DNA of 64,000 bases from Endozoicomonas numazuensis (GTDB lineage: Bacteria; Pseudomonadota; Gammaproteobacteria; Pseudomonadales; Endozoicomonadaceae). Made by a program: the position numbers and the translations under genes. Of the stretch, positions 1 through 8,433 are shown piece by piece; position 1 is the stretch's first letter; every line of letters begins with the position of its first letter. Location of the stretch: contig NZ_JOKH01000001.1 of the NCBI RefSeq assembly GCF_000722635.1, positions 289,845 to 353,844 on the forward strand. The letters are read 5' to 3'. The notes under the pieces are model-generated. The model did no database searches. It was given only the letters and a program-made list of their open reading frames with translations, and was not told where the DNA came from.

Positions 1-3
1 TCA

Positions 4-1281
4 CTGCTGTCCGGTTAAAAATCCGGAATAACTGGGAAGTGCCTGTCCCTGTTGGTTTACAGTAAAATAGAAGTTGTCGAGACAGCTATTTCACAGACCA
101 AGAGAGACAGGCATGAAGCATCATAACAGCGTTTTCCAACAGTTGCTCAAAGTCATTCCCCGCCACCAATTCCAGAAGGTGGTTGACCGTCACAATGGTG
201 ATCATCGGATCAGAACTCTGTCATGCTGGACTCAGCTGGTCGCCATGATGTTTGCTCAACTGGCCAGTCGGGTCTCGATTCGGGATTTAGTTGAGAACTT
301 CAACACCTGCCACAGCCACCATTACCATTTGGGCGTCTCTCGCATAAAGCGCTCTTCACTGTCGGACGCCAACAGTCATCGGTCCGCCAGCATTTTCTCA
401 GAGACTTTTTTCTTTCTGCTGCAAAAGGTCAGAAGCCATCTGCCACGGGGAGCGGCCAGTGACATGGTACGTCTGATTGACTCCACAACCATCGACTTGA
501 ATGTAAACCAGTTTGAATGGGCTCATTTCAGGAAAACCAAGGGCGGCATAAAGCTGCACACGGTTTATGACCCGGAGGCAGATACACCGACCTTCTTCGA
601 ACTGACCAGCGCCAAAGTGAATGATCGTAAAGCCGCTCAGAACCTGCCCATTATGGCGGGTGTTACCTATGTTTTTGACCGGGCCTATGATGACTACAGC
701 TGGTATTACGAGATGACCTGCCAGGGTACTCTTTTCGTTGGCAGAATGAAGAGCTCTGCGGTCTACGAAGTCATTGAAACTCGTGCAACGAAGGAAAACT
801 TTATCCTTGAAGATCAAATCATCAGGCTTTCTTCTGACAAAGGCCGTAAAGACTGTCCAACCTACCTGAGACGAGTCAAAATTCACCGTGAGGAAGACGG
901 CAAAGTACTGGTATTTATCAGTAATGACCTGAAGAGAACAGCGGTTGAAATTGCTGCCCTGTACAAATCTCGCTGGCAGATTGAACTGTTCTTCAAGTGG
1001 ATTAAACAGAATCTGAAGATTAAGCGGTTCATTGGCAGAAGTGAGAACGCAGTGAAAATTCAGGTTCTGACAGCAATGATTGCCTACCTTCTACTACGCC
1101 TGGCCCAGATCACAACACGCTGCCAGCTGTCGTTACAGCAAATAGCCAGGAGAATCAGTCTTAACCTGAGCTGCTGTCACTCTCTTATGGAGTTATTCAG
1201 TGATCCGCCGGAGAAAAGTGGGGTCGGCTTGCTCCAGAATCAGGGGAGTCTGGAACTTGGATATGTTTAACCGGACAGTAG
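4..1281 (+). mobile_element. IS4-family insertion sequence, complete
   Basis: The ends form a perfect 13-bp inverted repeat, CTGTCCGGTTAAA at 7-19 and its reverse complement at 1266-1278. This extends to about 16 bp with one mismatch (4-19 and 1266-1281). One transposase gene fills the interior. I could not identify a convincing target duplication next to the ends, so the outer limits are approximate. The transposase and both ends look intact, so the element may still be active. Confidence 0.85.
113..1270 (+). CDS. IS4-family transposase (DDE)
   Basis: This is the transposase of the flanking IS, a DDE enzyme that cuts and rejoins element ends. Visible catalytic positions are the Asp in IDSTTIDL (about residue 122), the Asp in VFDRAYDD (about 189) and the Glu in YKSRWQIELFFKWIK (about 291). 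The last string matches the IS4 Y-(2)-R-(3)-E-(6)-K signature exactly. The N-terminal region has the DUF4372-like look of this IS4 branch (LLKVIPRHQFQKVV). A TTG at 74 is possible, but the ATG at 113 behind AGAGAGACAGG is the better start. The stop lies inside the right inverted repeat, as is common in compact IS elements. At 385 aa the length is normal and no frameshift is seen. Confidence 0.92.
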   Translation: MKHHNSVFQQLLKVIPRHQFQKVVDRHNGDHRIRTLSCWTQLVAMMFAQLASRVSIRDLVENFNTCHSHHYHLGVSRIKRSSLSDANSHRSASIFSETFFFLLQKVRSHLPRGAASDMVRLIDSTTIDLNVNQFEWAHFRKTKGGIKLHTVYDPEADTPTFFELTSAKVNDRKAAQNLPIMAGVTYVFDRAYDDYSWYYEMTCQGTLFVGRMKSSAVYEVIETRATKENFILEDQIIRLSSDKGRKDCPTYLRRVKIHREEDGKVLVFISNDLKRTAVEIAALYKSRWQIELFFKWIKQNLKIKRFIGRSENAVKIQVLTAMIAYLLLRLAQITTRCQLSLQQIARRISLNLSCCHSLMELFSDPPEKSGVGLLQNQGSLELGYV

Positions 1282-1396
1282 CGATATTCAGTAACTTCAT
1301 CGACAGATGTAGCAAACATAAACTTCTCAATGACTTGCAGACTATCTGAGCCCGTCTACTTTATTCCAGACATTCATTAGTTTTTAAGGATCTCTG

Positions 1397-2089
1397 GTGC
1401 TTTCCAAAATTCAGGCCGTCTGTGCTTTCTGCCTAGCTCTTTTCCTGGGGCAAATAGCTACAGCTAACTCTTCTTTTTCGGATCTGGATAAACTTTATAA
1501 CGACTCTTCACCTTCATGGTGGCCAGAATACCAAACCATACAAACCGACCTCAAAGACCTGAGGGTTCAGGATGCCAGATTGGGGCTGGAGAGCCTGCTG
1601 AAACGATACTCAGAGGATGAAAATACTTTCACGTTTCTGGTTTTACGTTATCTCTGGCTAACAGACACCGACGGCTGCAGTTTTCTGTCCAGCCTCTCTC
1701 CCACACCGGAATACTGGCTAACCAGCGCCCAGCTGTTCTGCCATTTTATGAAGGACTACCGCCAACACCTCAAGGCGGATTCTCAAACATCCAGTATTAC
1801 ACTGCTCTACCATTGGTGGGCAGGAATTCCCTCTCAGCATATTTTATTGGCAGATAAGGCCCTGCAATCTTTCAAAGTCTTTAAAAGTGAGCATGAAGAC
1901 AGCCTGCTGTTAATGACCTTCATCAGTATTGTAAAACTGTCGGGGTATACTCCCTGGTGGGAGGTTGAGAGAGACTGGGACACTTTTCATGAAGCCAGTG
2001 ACAGTAACTTCAATAGATTTCAAGCGCACTTGCTTCTGACCTATGAACTCTATCAGCACTGGTTATGTTCTGATGCCAATATTGAGTAG
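1397..2089 (+). CDS. Secreted protein of unknown function
   Basis: The gene starts at GTG 1397, 6 nt after an AAGGA ribosome-binding site. The protein begins with a basic residue and a hydrophobic stretch ending in ATANS, a clean Sec signal peptide of about 24 residues. The mature part (about 205 aa) is Trp-rich (SWWPEY, YHWWAGIP, YTPWWEVERDWD) and has helix-like leucine patterns, so it could be a helical-repeat protein; that is inference. I do not recognise a family. It lies just downstream of the IS4 element and has no obvious operon partner. The roughly 195 bp after it (2090-2284) contain only a short GC-rich hairpin-like stretch near 2190-2230. Confidence 0.7.
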   Translation: MLSKIQAVCAFCLALFLGQIATANSSFSDLDKLYNDSSPSWWPEYQTIQTDLKDLRVQDARLGLESLLKRYSEDENTFTFLVLRYLWLTDTDGCSFLSSLSPTPEYWLTSAQLFCHFMKDYRQHLKADSQTSSITLLYHWWAGIPSQHILLADKALQSFKVFKSEHEDSLLLMTFISIVKLSGYTPWWEVERDWDTFHEASDSNFNRFQAHLLLTYELYQHWLCSDANIE

Positions 2090-2341
2090 TCACTTCCAGG
2101 CATTAAAGGCGTTGGTGGTTTTAACCGGATGCCCGATAGAAGGGATGGCACGGTCAGAATCAGGTACGTAAGTCTCGACTGCATGGATGCAGGAGGTAGG
2201 GCAACGCAGGAGCCGTTGCCGAGGGTGCCTGAGCAATGAGTCAGAAAGTATGATTTCATAGGGTTGGGTACTTACTCCTTATAAATGAATATATTTCTTG
2301 GAAGAAATGGGACTCACCAAACTAGAAAAAGAGCATCAGAC

Positions 2342-2704
2342 ATGAAATATCCAGAAATGTATGAAGAGCTAATTGGCTATCTCAACCATCTCAGAAGCAA
2401 TACTTGTCGGGGTGCTTTGCCTAGGAGGCTGACCGAGAATAAACAGTCCGGCCTAAAATCCAGAAAGAACGGCCATCTTTTCCACTGAATTTGCTTAAAT
2501 AGGTCAACTATTCGCACAAATTCAGTGAAAAAGCTGACTCGTTCTACTGAATTTTATGCTCGGACGCTATTCTCGGTCAGCCTCCTAGAGCTCGATACAA
2601 TCTTTAAAAAATACGGCACAGAACTCGCAGACGAAGAATATATTAGCCTGCCTGAATGGGAAAAGGTTCTTGATGCTGCTAAACCAGACAAACAGACACC
2701 TTGA
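2342..2704 (+). pseudogene. Small hypothetical gene split by a MITE
   Basis: Two coding fragments flank the 168-bp palindromic element at 2421-2588. The left part reads MKYPEMYEELIGYLNHL from 2342. The right part reads LDTIFKKYGTELADEEY and continues to a TGA at 2702-2704. If the element and one CTAG copy are removed, an open frame crosses the junction (AILVGVLCLELDTIFKKYG), which is what a CTAG-duplicating insertion predicts. That frame is offset from the MKYPEMYEE frame, so an additional frameshift upstream is needed. The intact protein would have been about 65 aa. Function is unknown. Confidence 0.5.
2421..2588 (+). repeat. 168-bp palindromic MITE, copy 1
   Basis: The element runs from CTAGGAGGCTGACCGAGAAT to its inverted counterpart ending in CAGCCTCCTAG. 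Its whole length is an imperfect palindrome: a central CACTGAATTTG / CAAATTCAGTG stem, a mid stem around CAGAAAGAACGGC / CTCGTTCTACTG, and 20-bp terminal repeats. The terminal repeats match the ends of the IS1182-family element at 59862-61572. It interrupts a small gene. Confidence 0.9.
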
Positions 2705-2714
2705 TGCTCCACTT

Positions 2715-3938
2715 TCAACTCTCCAAAGTATTTCTGGGTCCAACAGGCCGCCAGGCCGGTGAGATAACATTGGGCATTTCCGAGCGGTTCAGCAAAGGAG
2801 CCTTGCACAGGGCGAACTCTCCGTAGCGATGATTGACCTGATCAATAGTCGCCAGTAGCTTTTCCTTTTTAACATCCTCTTCTGAGAACAACTCTCCTTG
2901 CCCATGTCTGGGCCGAGGATCCAGAGCTCCGACATGTACCTGATGCACTCCGTGGCTTCTCTCTCCTTCATCCCAGTAAACATTCAGGAAAAAATCTGCC
3001 AGTGCCATGATCAGGTCGCCATCGGATGTCGGGGTTGTGGTCTTCAACTTTTTGCTGACCCAGCCTCTGGGCGTATTCACTCCAATAGAGAACAACTGTG
3101 CATCAAAGTCATAACGTCTGAGGCGGGCGGCCACTTTCTCACACATATGCAGCAGATAGGTTCTCAGGATGGTCTTATCCCGAGTGTCTGGTGGAATCAC
3201 CTTGCCGTGCCCGATGCTCTGAGGGACTCCCACTTCTTTATGCAGTGGCTCCGGGTCCATGCCCTGTGCCATCAACCAGATACGTTTACCCAGATTGCCA
3301 AAACGTTTGCCCAACACACTGATGGGGACTTTCTGCATATCACCACAGCGATGCACTCCGTACTGAGCCAGGTAACGGCCAATGCCCGAGCCTACTCCAC
3401 ACAGGTCGGTAACCAGTACACCCGACAAGGTTTCACGAGCCTTGTATGGGTGCACGATAGTGAGACCATCCGGCTTCTGCTTTTTAGCCGCCCATTTGGC
3501 AGTCGTTTTGTCACCACTGATGCCCGCTGAGCACAACAGGCCCGAAACTTCAAAAACACAGGCTTTGATCCTGCGACCGATCTCCTCTACGGAGCAGTCA
3601 TAAAGTGACTGACAACCGGTCAGATCAAGAAAAGCCTCATCGACCGAGAAGATTTCTACTTCCGGGGTGATGCTTTCCAACGCTGACATAATACTGGAAG
3701 AAACCTGGGCATAACGGTAAGGCCGGGACGGAGCCTGAATCAGATCAGGCACCAACCCTCTGGCCTCGCGTAACCTCATACCGGTTTTGATGCCCCGAGC
3801 CCGGGCCTCATAAGAGGCGGTGATGATGCAAGTCCCTGTTCGGCCATTGGTGACACAAACCGGCTTATTCTGCCACTGAGGCCTATCAAGCTGCTCAATG
3901 GAAGCAAAGAAAGCGTTCATGTCCACCAGCGCAATCAT
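2715..3938 (-). CDS. Y-family DNA polymerase (UmuC/DinB-like), solitary
   Basis: This is a translesion DNA polymerase of the Y family. The palm signature appears as MIALVDMNAFFASIEQ at the start (first catalytic Asp in VDMNAFF) and as FSVDEAFLDLTG (catalytic Asp-Glu) near residue 100. A helix-hairpin-helix-like stretch (LCGVGSGIGRYLAQYG) follows, and the C-terminal tail PLLNRSEMPNVISPAWRP is typical of UmuC-like members. I set the start at ATG 3938. Upstream in-frame starts (GTG 3995, ATG 3977) overlap the LexA box and the predicted transcription start. From 3938 the length is 407 aa. No umuD-like gene is adjacent, so it is either served by a UmuD elsewhere or works alone. Confidence 0.88.
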   Translation of the reverse strand: MIALVDMNAFFASIEQLDRPQWQNKPVCVTNGRTGTCIITASYEARARGIKTGMRLREARGLVPDLIQAPSRPYRYAQVSSSIMSALESITPEVEIFSVDEAFLDLTGCQSLYDCSVEEIGRRIKACVFEVSGLLCSAGISGDKTTAKWAAKKQKPDGLTIVHPYKARETLSGVLVTDLCGVGSGIGRYLAQYGVHRCGDMQKVPISVLGKRFGNLGKRIWLMAQGMDPEPLHKEVGVPQSIGHGKVIPPDTRDKTILRTYLLHMCEKVAARLRRYDFDAQLFSIGVNTPRGWVSKKLKTTTPTSDGDLIMALADFFLNVYWDEGERSHGVHQVHVGALDPRPRHGQGELFSEEDVKKEKLLATIDQVNHRYGEFALCKAPLLNRSEMPNVISPAWRPVGPRNTLES

Positions 3939-3967
3939 TCTGGGCCAAGACTTGTCTTTTACAGAGA

Positions 3968-3987
3968 TACTGTTCATACATACAGTA
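3968..3987 (-). promoter_or_regulatory. LexA (SOS) box of the Y-family polymerase
   Basis: On the minus strand the site reads TACTGTATGTATGAACAGTA, a perfect match to the enterobacterial LexA consensus CTGT-N8-ACAG with the flanking TA/TA as well. It overlaps the proposed -10 box, so bound LexA should block transcription until DNA damage. Confidence 0.9.
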
Positions 3988-4012
3988 TTATTCACATAGA
4001 GTTTCTAAACAA
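3985..4012 (-). promoter_or_regulatory. Putative sigma-70 promoter of the Y-family polymerase
   Basis: On the minus strand there is TTGTTT (4007-4012), a 16-nt spacer and TAATAC (3985-3990), which overlaps the LexA box. The start point would fall inside the LexA box. That would exclude the most upstream start codon and leave an untranslated leader of about 35 nt at most. Confidence 0.55.
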
Positions 4013-4098
4013 GTCCCTCTTTGATTGAATTTTTTTATCAGTCCGGAGATTTCATTAAAATGTCCTCCTTTTATCTGTGGACTTTTAAAACCCCCGAA

Positions 4099-4226
4099 TA
4101 TACCCATCGCCTTTCAAGATGCTACGTTGTTGCCAGCGTTCGCTCACCCTGATCACCTACTACTTATAGGCTCTCAGGGCTTCGCTCACTTGTCGCCTAG
4201 TAGCATCTTGAAATCCAATGGGTATA
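4099..4226 (+). repeat. 128-bp palindromic repeat (TATACCCAT-ended), copy 1
   Basis: The outer arms are TATACCCAT...ATGGGTATA and the inner arms TTCAAGATGCTAC...GTAGCATCTTGAA, giving a nearly full-length palindrome. A second copy of identical length lies inverted at 21066-21193. The segment ATGGGTATATGACTACTG at the right end is duplicated in tandem (18-bp unit, about 4218-4253). The rest of 3996-4381 holds no gene that I can support. Confidence 0.85.
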
Positions 4227-4383
4227 TGACTACTGATGGGTATATGACTACTGATGGATGCTAAACGAGAGTGACATTGTAGAGTCATCGAGTTTCGTCA
4301 GCGCTGCTGACAGAGATGTTATGCAATTCACTGCCTGAATTTCGTACGATCGGCTCTACATTGGTTCACACAGGGAAGTAGCC

Positions 4384-5204
4384 ATGTTCAAGCGCGCACA
4401 TGCCAATAGCCAAATAAAAGCCACCTTTCAGATCGTACTGACACTCCTCAGCTTTTTCGGCTTCAACGAAGCCGTTCTGGCCGTCAGATACCGTACTACG
4501 ATCTACATAAGCCATTTCGACGCCCGGATGGCCGTTGCCCATACCGGTATGGAAACGCCTGCTTTTTCTGGCTATGCGTCTTCAGAAACAGATGCCTATC
4601 TGACCGGAGATCCCGACAATATGACATTCAACGAATCGCCGCTAAAGCTGTTGGAAGAGTGCTGAACACTCAAAGCTGGAGTCAGGCAGCAGTACAGATC
4701 TCGTTATAGGAATGGCCGGCTACGACTTTTATCGCCGAAAGTCAGCTCCTGCATCCAGCAAACTCTCAGAATATCGCCACCTGATGACCCAGAACTGCCC
4801 GGCCAGCAAAAACCGGGAAGCTTACTTCACCTGAATGGCAAGGGTCCTGTTCAAGGAACACGGGATTGCCGTGGACAATGCAAAGGTGGTGGACGACCAT
4901 ACCCTGATGGCCGCCAGTGCCCAGAGCCCAACTGAGAATTCTTTTTCAGGCAGTCATTGAGCAACCACTGGCCACCATTATCAACATCAAGCAGAGCGAA
5001 TATTACCCGGGCCAGAATCCGGAGCACCCTATCGTCATTCTCGGAGAGTTCTCTGCGGACGTGCTGGAGAAAGAAGAAAACAGAGACCTGCTACTGCAGA
5101 GCCTGCCGAAGGAAGCTCGCTGCCGGGTGAATATTGTCCCCGGAGACACCTTCTTCCATAACCTCTCAGGCGGTGGTCTGCGCATTCTGGAAAAAGCTCG
5201 TTAG
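4384..5204 (+). pseudogene. Degraded secreted-protein gene
   Basis: Three successive fragments in different frames suggest one decayed gene. From 4384, behind GGGAAGTAGCC, a fragment has a signal-peptide-like start (hydrophobic up to NEAVLAVRYR) and stops at 4665. A second open stretch around 4840-4960 reads MARVLFKEHGIAVDNAKVV. The third, to 5204, reads ATIINIKQSEYYPGQNP and ends GLRILEKAR. Each piece has ordinary protein composition, yet none is a plausible full gene. I recognise no family. Confidence 0.5.
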
Positions 5205-5289
5205 GCCTGCTAACCGGGCTGTTATTAAGAAACAGGAGAAAGACAGATAAGCTGGTCATAGATAGCAGGAGTCGTTAGAACAGAAGACA

Positions 5290-5880
5290 GTGATTCAACC
5301 TCAGGTGTCTGCAGCCAAGACGCCCAGGAAACCACAGCCATCACGAATTCCTCGTCCAGTGGCCAAGCCAAAAAAGAATCCGGCTGTCACGACTGAAACC
5401 CAACAGGAAACAACCAGGAAAAAGCCTGATCACGCGTTTATGACAGCTCTTTCCAAGCCTCATCACATCCCCTTGAATACTCCGGGAGCAGAAGTGGCAG
5501 ACCGTTTTCAAAAGAACATTCGCACTGTGGTTTTTGGTACTAAAGATGAGCAGAAGCCCAAAGCACAACTGAAAGAACTCTCTTCGGATTTTCTTGAAAG
5601 ACAGAAAGCCCTGAGCAAAGCCAAAAAGAAGTATGAGGATGATCTGAAAGCCCCTGTGCCCAGAAGCAAAAATGGCAAGGTTAACCCCGAAACCACCAGC
5701 CGATTGGCACAACCCAAACACACCCGGACAAAGGGTGAGAAGAAAGCCATTCGCGACTTTACTCAACAAGAGTTTGCCAGCCACGCTTTTCCAAACCTGT
5801 ATCTGAGACAGGATTTTGAAAAGAATCGCCCTCTGGAAAGCCAGAGTAGCCGAAAACCAGGGTTAGCAGCATCACAGTGA
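5290..5880 (+). CDS. Basic, disordered hypothetical protein
   Basis: The gene encodes 196 aa from GTG 5290. No strong ribosome-binding site is adjacent; CAGGAG lies about 20 nt upstream. The product is very rich in Lys, Pro, Gln and Thr (KTPRKPQPSRIPRP, PKAQLKELSSDFLERQK), has no signal peptide or membrane segment, and is predicted by eye to be largely unfolded. It ends 24 bp before a strong terminator, consistent with a real transcription unit. I recognise no domain. Basic low-complexity proteins of this kind can be nucleic-acid binding or secreted effectors, but nothing here decides that. Confidence 0.6.
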   Translation: MIQPQVSAAKTPRKPQPSRIPRPVAKPKKNPAVTTETQQETTRKKPDHAFMTALSKPHHIPLNTPGAEVADRFQKNIRTVVFGTKDEQKPKAQLKELSSDFLERQKALSKAKKKYEDDLKAPVPRSKNGKVNPETTSRLAQPKHTRTKGEKKAIRDFTQQEFASHAFPNLYLRQDFEKNRPLESQSSRKPGLAASQ

Positions 5881-5904
5881 AATAATTTAGAACACTCCTT
5901 GTTG

Positions 5905-5929
5905 CCAGGACTCGCTCCTGGTTTTTTTT
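5905..5929 (+). terminator. Rho-independent terminator
   Basis: A 6-bp GC-rich stem CCAGGA (5905-5910) / TCCTGG (5916-5921) with a 5-nt loop is followed directly by eight T residues (5922-5929). It ends the 5290-5880 transcript and separates it from the aldolase gene. Confidence 0.9.
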
Positions 5930-6035
5930 GCCTGACCAAAACACACATCTCGACTACTCAACTCCACGACCATTGGGCATTTTGCCAGTTCCGGATAAAC
6001 TAGCTGGCTTTAATCATGAGAACAGAGCGCAGTCC

Positions 6036-7052
6036 ATGGAAAAGAATTTCTGCAGTGACAACTGTTCAGGCGTCAGCCCTGAAATCATGCAAGCACTGGC
6101 TGAGGCCAACCAGGGTCATATGCCTTCCTACGGAGGGGACTTATTGACTCAGGAAGCCGATACCCTGATCAAGGCTGCTCTGGGCCGAGAGTGTGATATT
6201 TATTACGTCTACAACGGAACGGCTGCCAATACCCTGGCCTGCAAATCCGTGCTGCGTAGTATCGACAGCATTATTTGCCCTGACAGTGCTCATATCTTTA
6301 CCCATGAGGTCGGAGCTCCTGCCAATGCCACAGGCAGTAAAATCATTACGCTCCCCGCCATCGACGGAAAAATCAAACCGGAGCAAATCCGAACGGCGTA
6401 TGAGCAGGAAACCTACTGGGGACCTCATGCTACCCGTCCAAAGCTGGTCTCAATCACCCAGTCAACGAAATGGGGCACCTTTTACTCTCTGGAAGAACTG
6501 GCTGCGATCAAGGCTGTATGCGAAGAGACTGGCATGCTCCTGCATGTAGACGGCTGTCGTGTTTACAATGTCATAGTGGCCATGGACTGTTCTCTGGCAG
6601 AACTCTGTCAGCACATTGATATCCTGTCACTGGGAGGCACCAAGAACGGCCTGATGTTCGGTGAAGCCTTGGTGTTCTTCCATCGCGAAGCAGCCGATGG
6701 CTTCCTACACCTGCGTAAACAGGGACTGCAGCTTCACTCCAAAATGCGCTTTATTTCTGCTCAGATGAAAGCACTTTTTACCAATAACCTTTGGCAAAAA
6801 AATGCTCAACAAGCAAACCTGATGACAGAAAGACTGGCCGATGGCTTGCTGAAACATCCGGACATCAACCTCTATTGCCCAGTACAAACTAACCAGTTAT
6901 TCGTAACGATGCCCAGGACACTGGCGGATAAACTGATGGCCGAAAGAGCTTTCTACCCTAATGGGCCTGAGTGCTATCGAATGGTGACATCATTTGATAC
7001 AACAGAAGAAGAAGTAGACGGGTTTATAGCGACTGCGTTGAAAGAACTGTAA
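6036..7052 (+). CDS. ltaE: Low-specificity L-threonine aldolase
   Basis: This is a PLP-dependent fold-type I enzyme that cleaves L-threonine or L-allo-threonine to glycine and acetaldehyde in the cytosol. The family pattern is clear: FCSDNCSG at the start, HMPSYGGD, VYNGTAANTLA, AHIFTHEVGAP, LHVDGCRVYN (the Asp that contacts the PLP ring) and SLGGTKNG, whose Lys should form the PLP Schiff base. The start at ATG 6036 gives 338 aa, a normal length. The longer frame from 5928 begins inside the T-run of the preceding terminator and is unlikely. A group II intron ends about 15 bp past its stop codon. Confidence 0.9.
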   Translation: MEKNFCSDNCSGVSPEIMQALAEANQGHMPSYGGDLLTQEADTLIKAALGRECDIYYVYNGTAANTLACKSVLRSIDSIICPDSAHIFTHEVGAPANATGSKIITLPAIDGKIKPEQIRTAYEQETYWGPHATRPKLVSITQSTKWGTFYSLEELAAIKAVCEETGMLLHVDGCRVYNVIVAMDCSLAELCQHIDILSLGGTKNGLMFGEALVFFHREAADGFLHLRKQGLQLHSKMRFISAQMKALFTNNLWQKNAQQANLMTERLADGLLKHPDINLYCPVQTNQLFVTMPRTLADKLMAERAFYPNGPECYRMVTSFDTTEEEVDGFIATALKEL

Positions 7053-7107
7053 GTATTTACTAATCAATCGGGATAGGGCGTAGCCTCACGGCTACGCTCC
7101 TCCCACA

Positions 7108-7137
7108 ACACCCAGCATACGGGTCCGTACTGGGCGT
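7108..7137 (-). ncRNA. Group II intron domain V hairpin
   Basis: On the minus strand an 8-bp lower stem ACGCCCAG / CTGGGTGT is separated by a 2-nt bulge (TG) from a 4-bp upper stem TACG / CGTA, closed by a GACC loop. A bulged two-part hairpin this close to the 3' splice site is the expected catalytic domain V. Domain VI would follow (GCGTAGCCGTGAGGCTACGC). The element is 30 nt as drawn, slightly short of the usual 34, so pairing limits are tentative. Confidence 0.7.
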
Positions 7138-7146
7138 TTCGGCCAG

Positions 7147-8433
7147 TTAAGCGGCCAACAATCTGATTAAACCTAACTTATCAAACCAACTATTGGGTAG
7201 CGCCATGTGTAACGCAGGACTCCGGCTCACTCGCCAATGTCCTTTTCCTGAAGCTACCGTTTGCCTTGTCAGTTTGTCACTGATTCCCTGCTTTCGCAGT
7301 TCCTTGTACCGCTTTGGGCTTCTTTTCCATTGATACCAGAGCAGACTTCGCAACCGCCTTCTTATCCAGCAGTCAAAGTGTTCAAACTCTGTACTGGTCT
7401 CCACTTCTCGGAAGTAGTTCTTCCATCCCTGCAAGTACCTGTTGAGTCCTTCCAATCTCTGCTCAAGGGATCGACCTCCCTTTCGGGTTAGCTGTCTGAT
7501 TTTATCCTTGAAGCGCTTGCCACTCTTTGTCGCAAGGGTTTTCCTGCCGTCTCGGGTAAAACTGTATCCCAGAAAGGGGCGCTTCCATGCACGATCAACC
7601 GCACTCTTTGTATGATTGACCTTCAGTTTCATTTTACCCTCGATCAGCTTGACCAGACTGGCCATCACCCTTTCCCCTGCCTTCTTACTTTTAACAAACA
7701 CACGACAGTCGTCAGCGTACCGAACAAATCGCAGTCCTCGATTTTCGAGCGTTCTGTCAAGTTCGTCCAACACTATGTTTGAAAGTACAGGAGACAGGGG
7801 ACCTCCCTGTGGAACACCCTCCGCTTGCGGTTTTACCAGCCCGTTATCCATCACTCCGGACTTCAGGAATCGACGAATCAAACGCAATACATCCTTGTCC
7901 TCTATATGCTCTGCCAACTTTGCCATCAGTCGATCATGGTTGACCCGGTCGAAAAACTTCGACAAATCAATATCCACCACCCAGTTGTAACCATCCTTCA
8001 TATACAGCTGAGCCTGACTGATAACCTGATGTGCAGACCTATAGGGCCTAAATCCGTAGCTGTAAGCCGAGAACCTTGGCTCCCACTCTGCCTGCAATAC
8101 TTGTTGTATTGCCTGCTGCACCATTCGATCAAGAGCTGTTGGTATACCCAACTTTCGCTCTCCACCGCACGGCTTGGGAATCAGAACTCTTCTTACTGGA
8201 GTGGGTTTCCACAACCCTCTGCTCAAACACTGCCTCAGTTGACGACCATGCCCTTGTAAATACGTGAACAGGTCTTCCACTGTCATGCGGTCAATGCCTG
8301 CCGCTCCTTTGTTGCGTTTTACTCGCTGAAAGGCTTTCTTCAGATTATTGGGGTGGGCGATGCGTGCCATCAGGCTTGCATCGCTTGCCGGGCTTTCGTA
8401 ATCCTGTGATGCCGACACAACCTCAGCCCTCAT
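7147..8433 (-). CDS. ltrA: Group II intron reverse transcriptase/maturase
   Basis: This is the intron-encoded protein that assists splicing and reverse-transcribes the intron during retrohoming. Visible motifs are GIDRMTVED, the RIPK-like VLIPKPCGGERKLGIPT, SYGFRPYRSAHQ, WVVDIDLSKFFDRVNHD, GVPQGGPLSPVLSNI and the catalytic FVRYADDC (about residue 238). A maturase/thumb domain with GLNRYLQGWKNYFRE follows. No HNH endonuclease domain is present, as in class C introns. The start at ATG 8433 lies 10 nt from a GGAGG site; an upstream ATG at 8472 is less likely. At 428 aa the protein is full length and undamaged. Confidence 0.93.
   Translation of the reverse strand: MRAEVVSASQDYESPASDASLMARIAHPNNLKKAFQRVKRNKGAAGIDRMTVEDLFTYLQGHGRQLRQCLSRGLWKPTPVRRVLIPKPCGGERKLGIPTALDRMVQQAIQQVLQAEWEPRFSAYSYGFRPYRSAHQVISQAQLYMKDGYNWVVDIDLSKFFDRVNHDRLMAKLAEHIEDKDVLRLIRRFLKSGVMDNGLVKPQAEGVPQGGPLSPVLSNIVLDELDRTLENRGLRFVRYADDCRVFVKSKKAGERVMASLVKLIEGKMKLKVNHTKSAVDRAWKRPFLGYSFTRDGRKTLATKSGKRFKDKIRQLTRKGGRSLEQRLEGLNRYLQGWKNYFREVETSTEFEHFDCWIRRRLRSLLWYQWKRSPKRYKELRKQGISDKLTRQTVASGKGHWRVSRSPALHMALPNSWFDKLGLIRLLAA

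Noticed and set aside
2898-3530. A 210-aa open frame on plus opposite the Y-family polymerase
   Set aside because: It is antisense to a well-supported polymerase gene, has no ribosome-binding site and no recognisable protein pattern.
5928-6035. Upstream extension of the threonine aldolase frame
   Set aside because: It starts in the T-tract of a terminator and has no family counterpart, so ATG 6036 is preferred.
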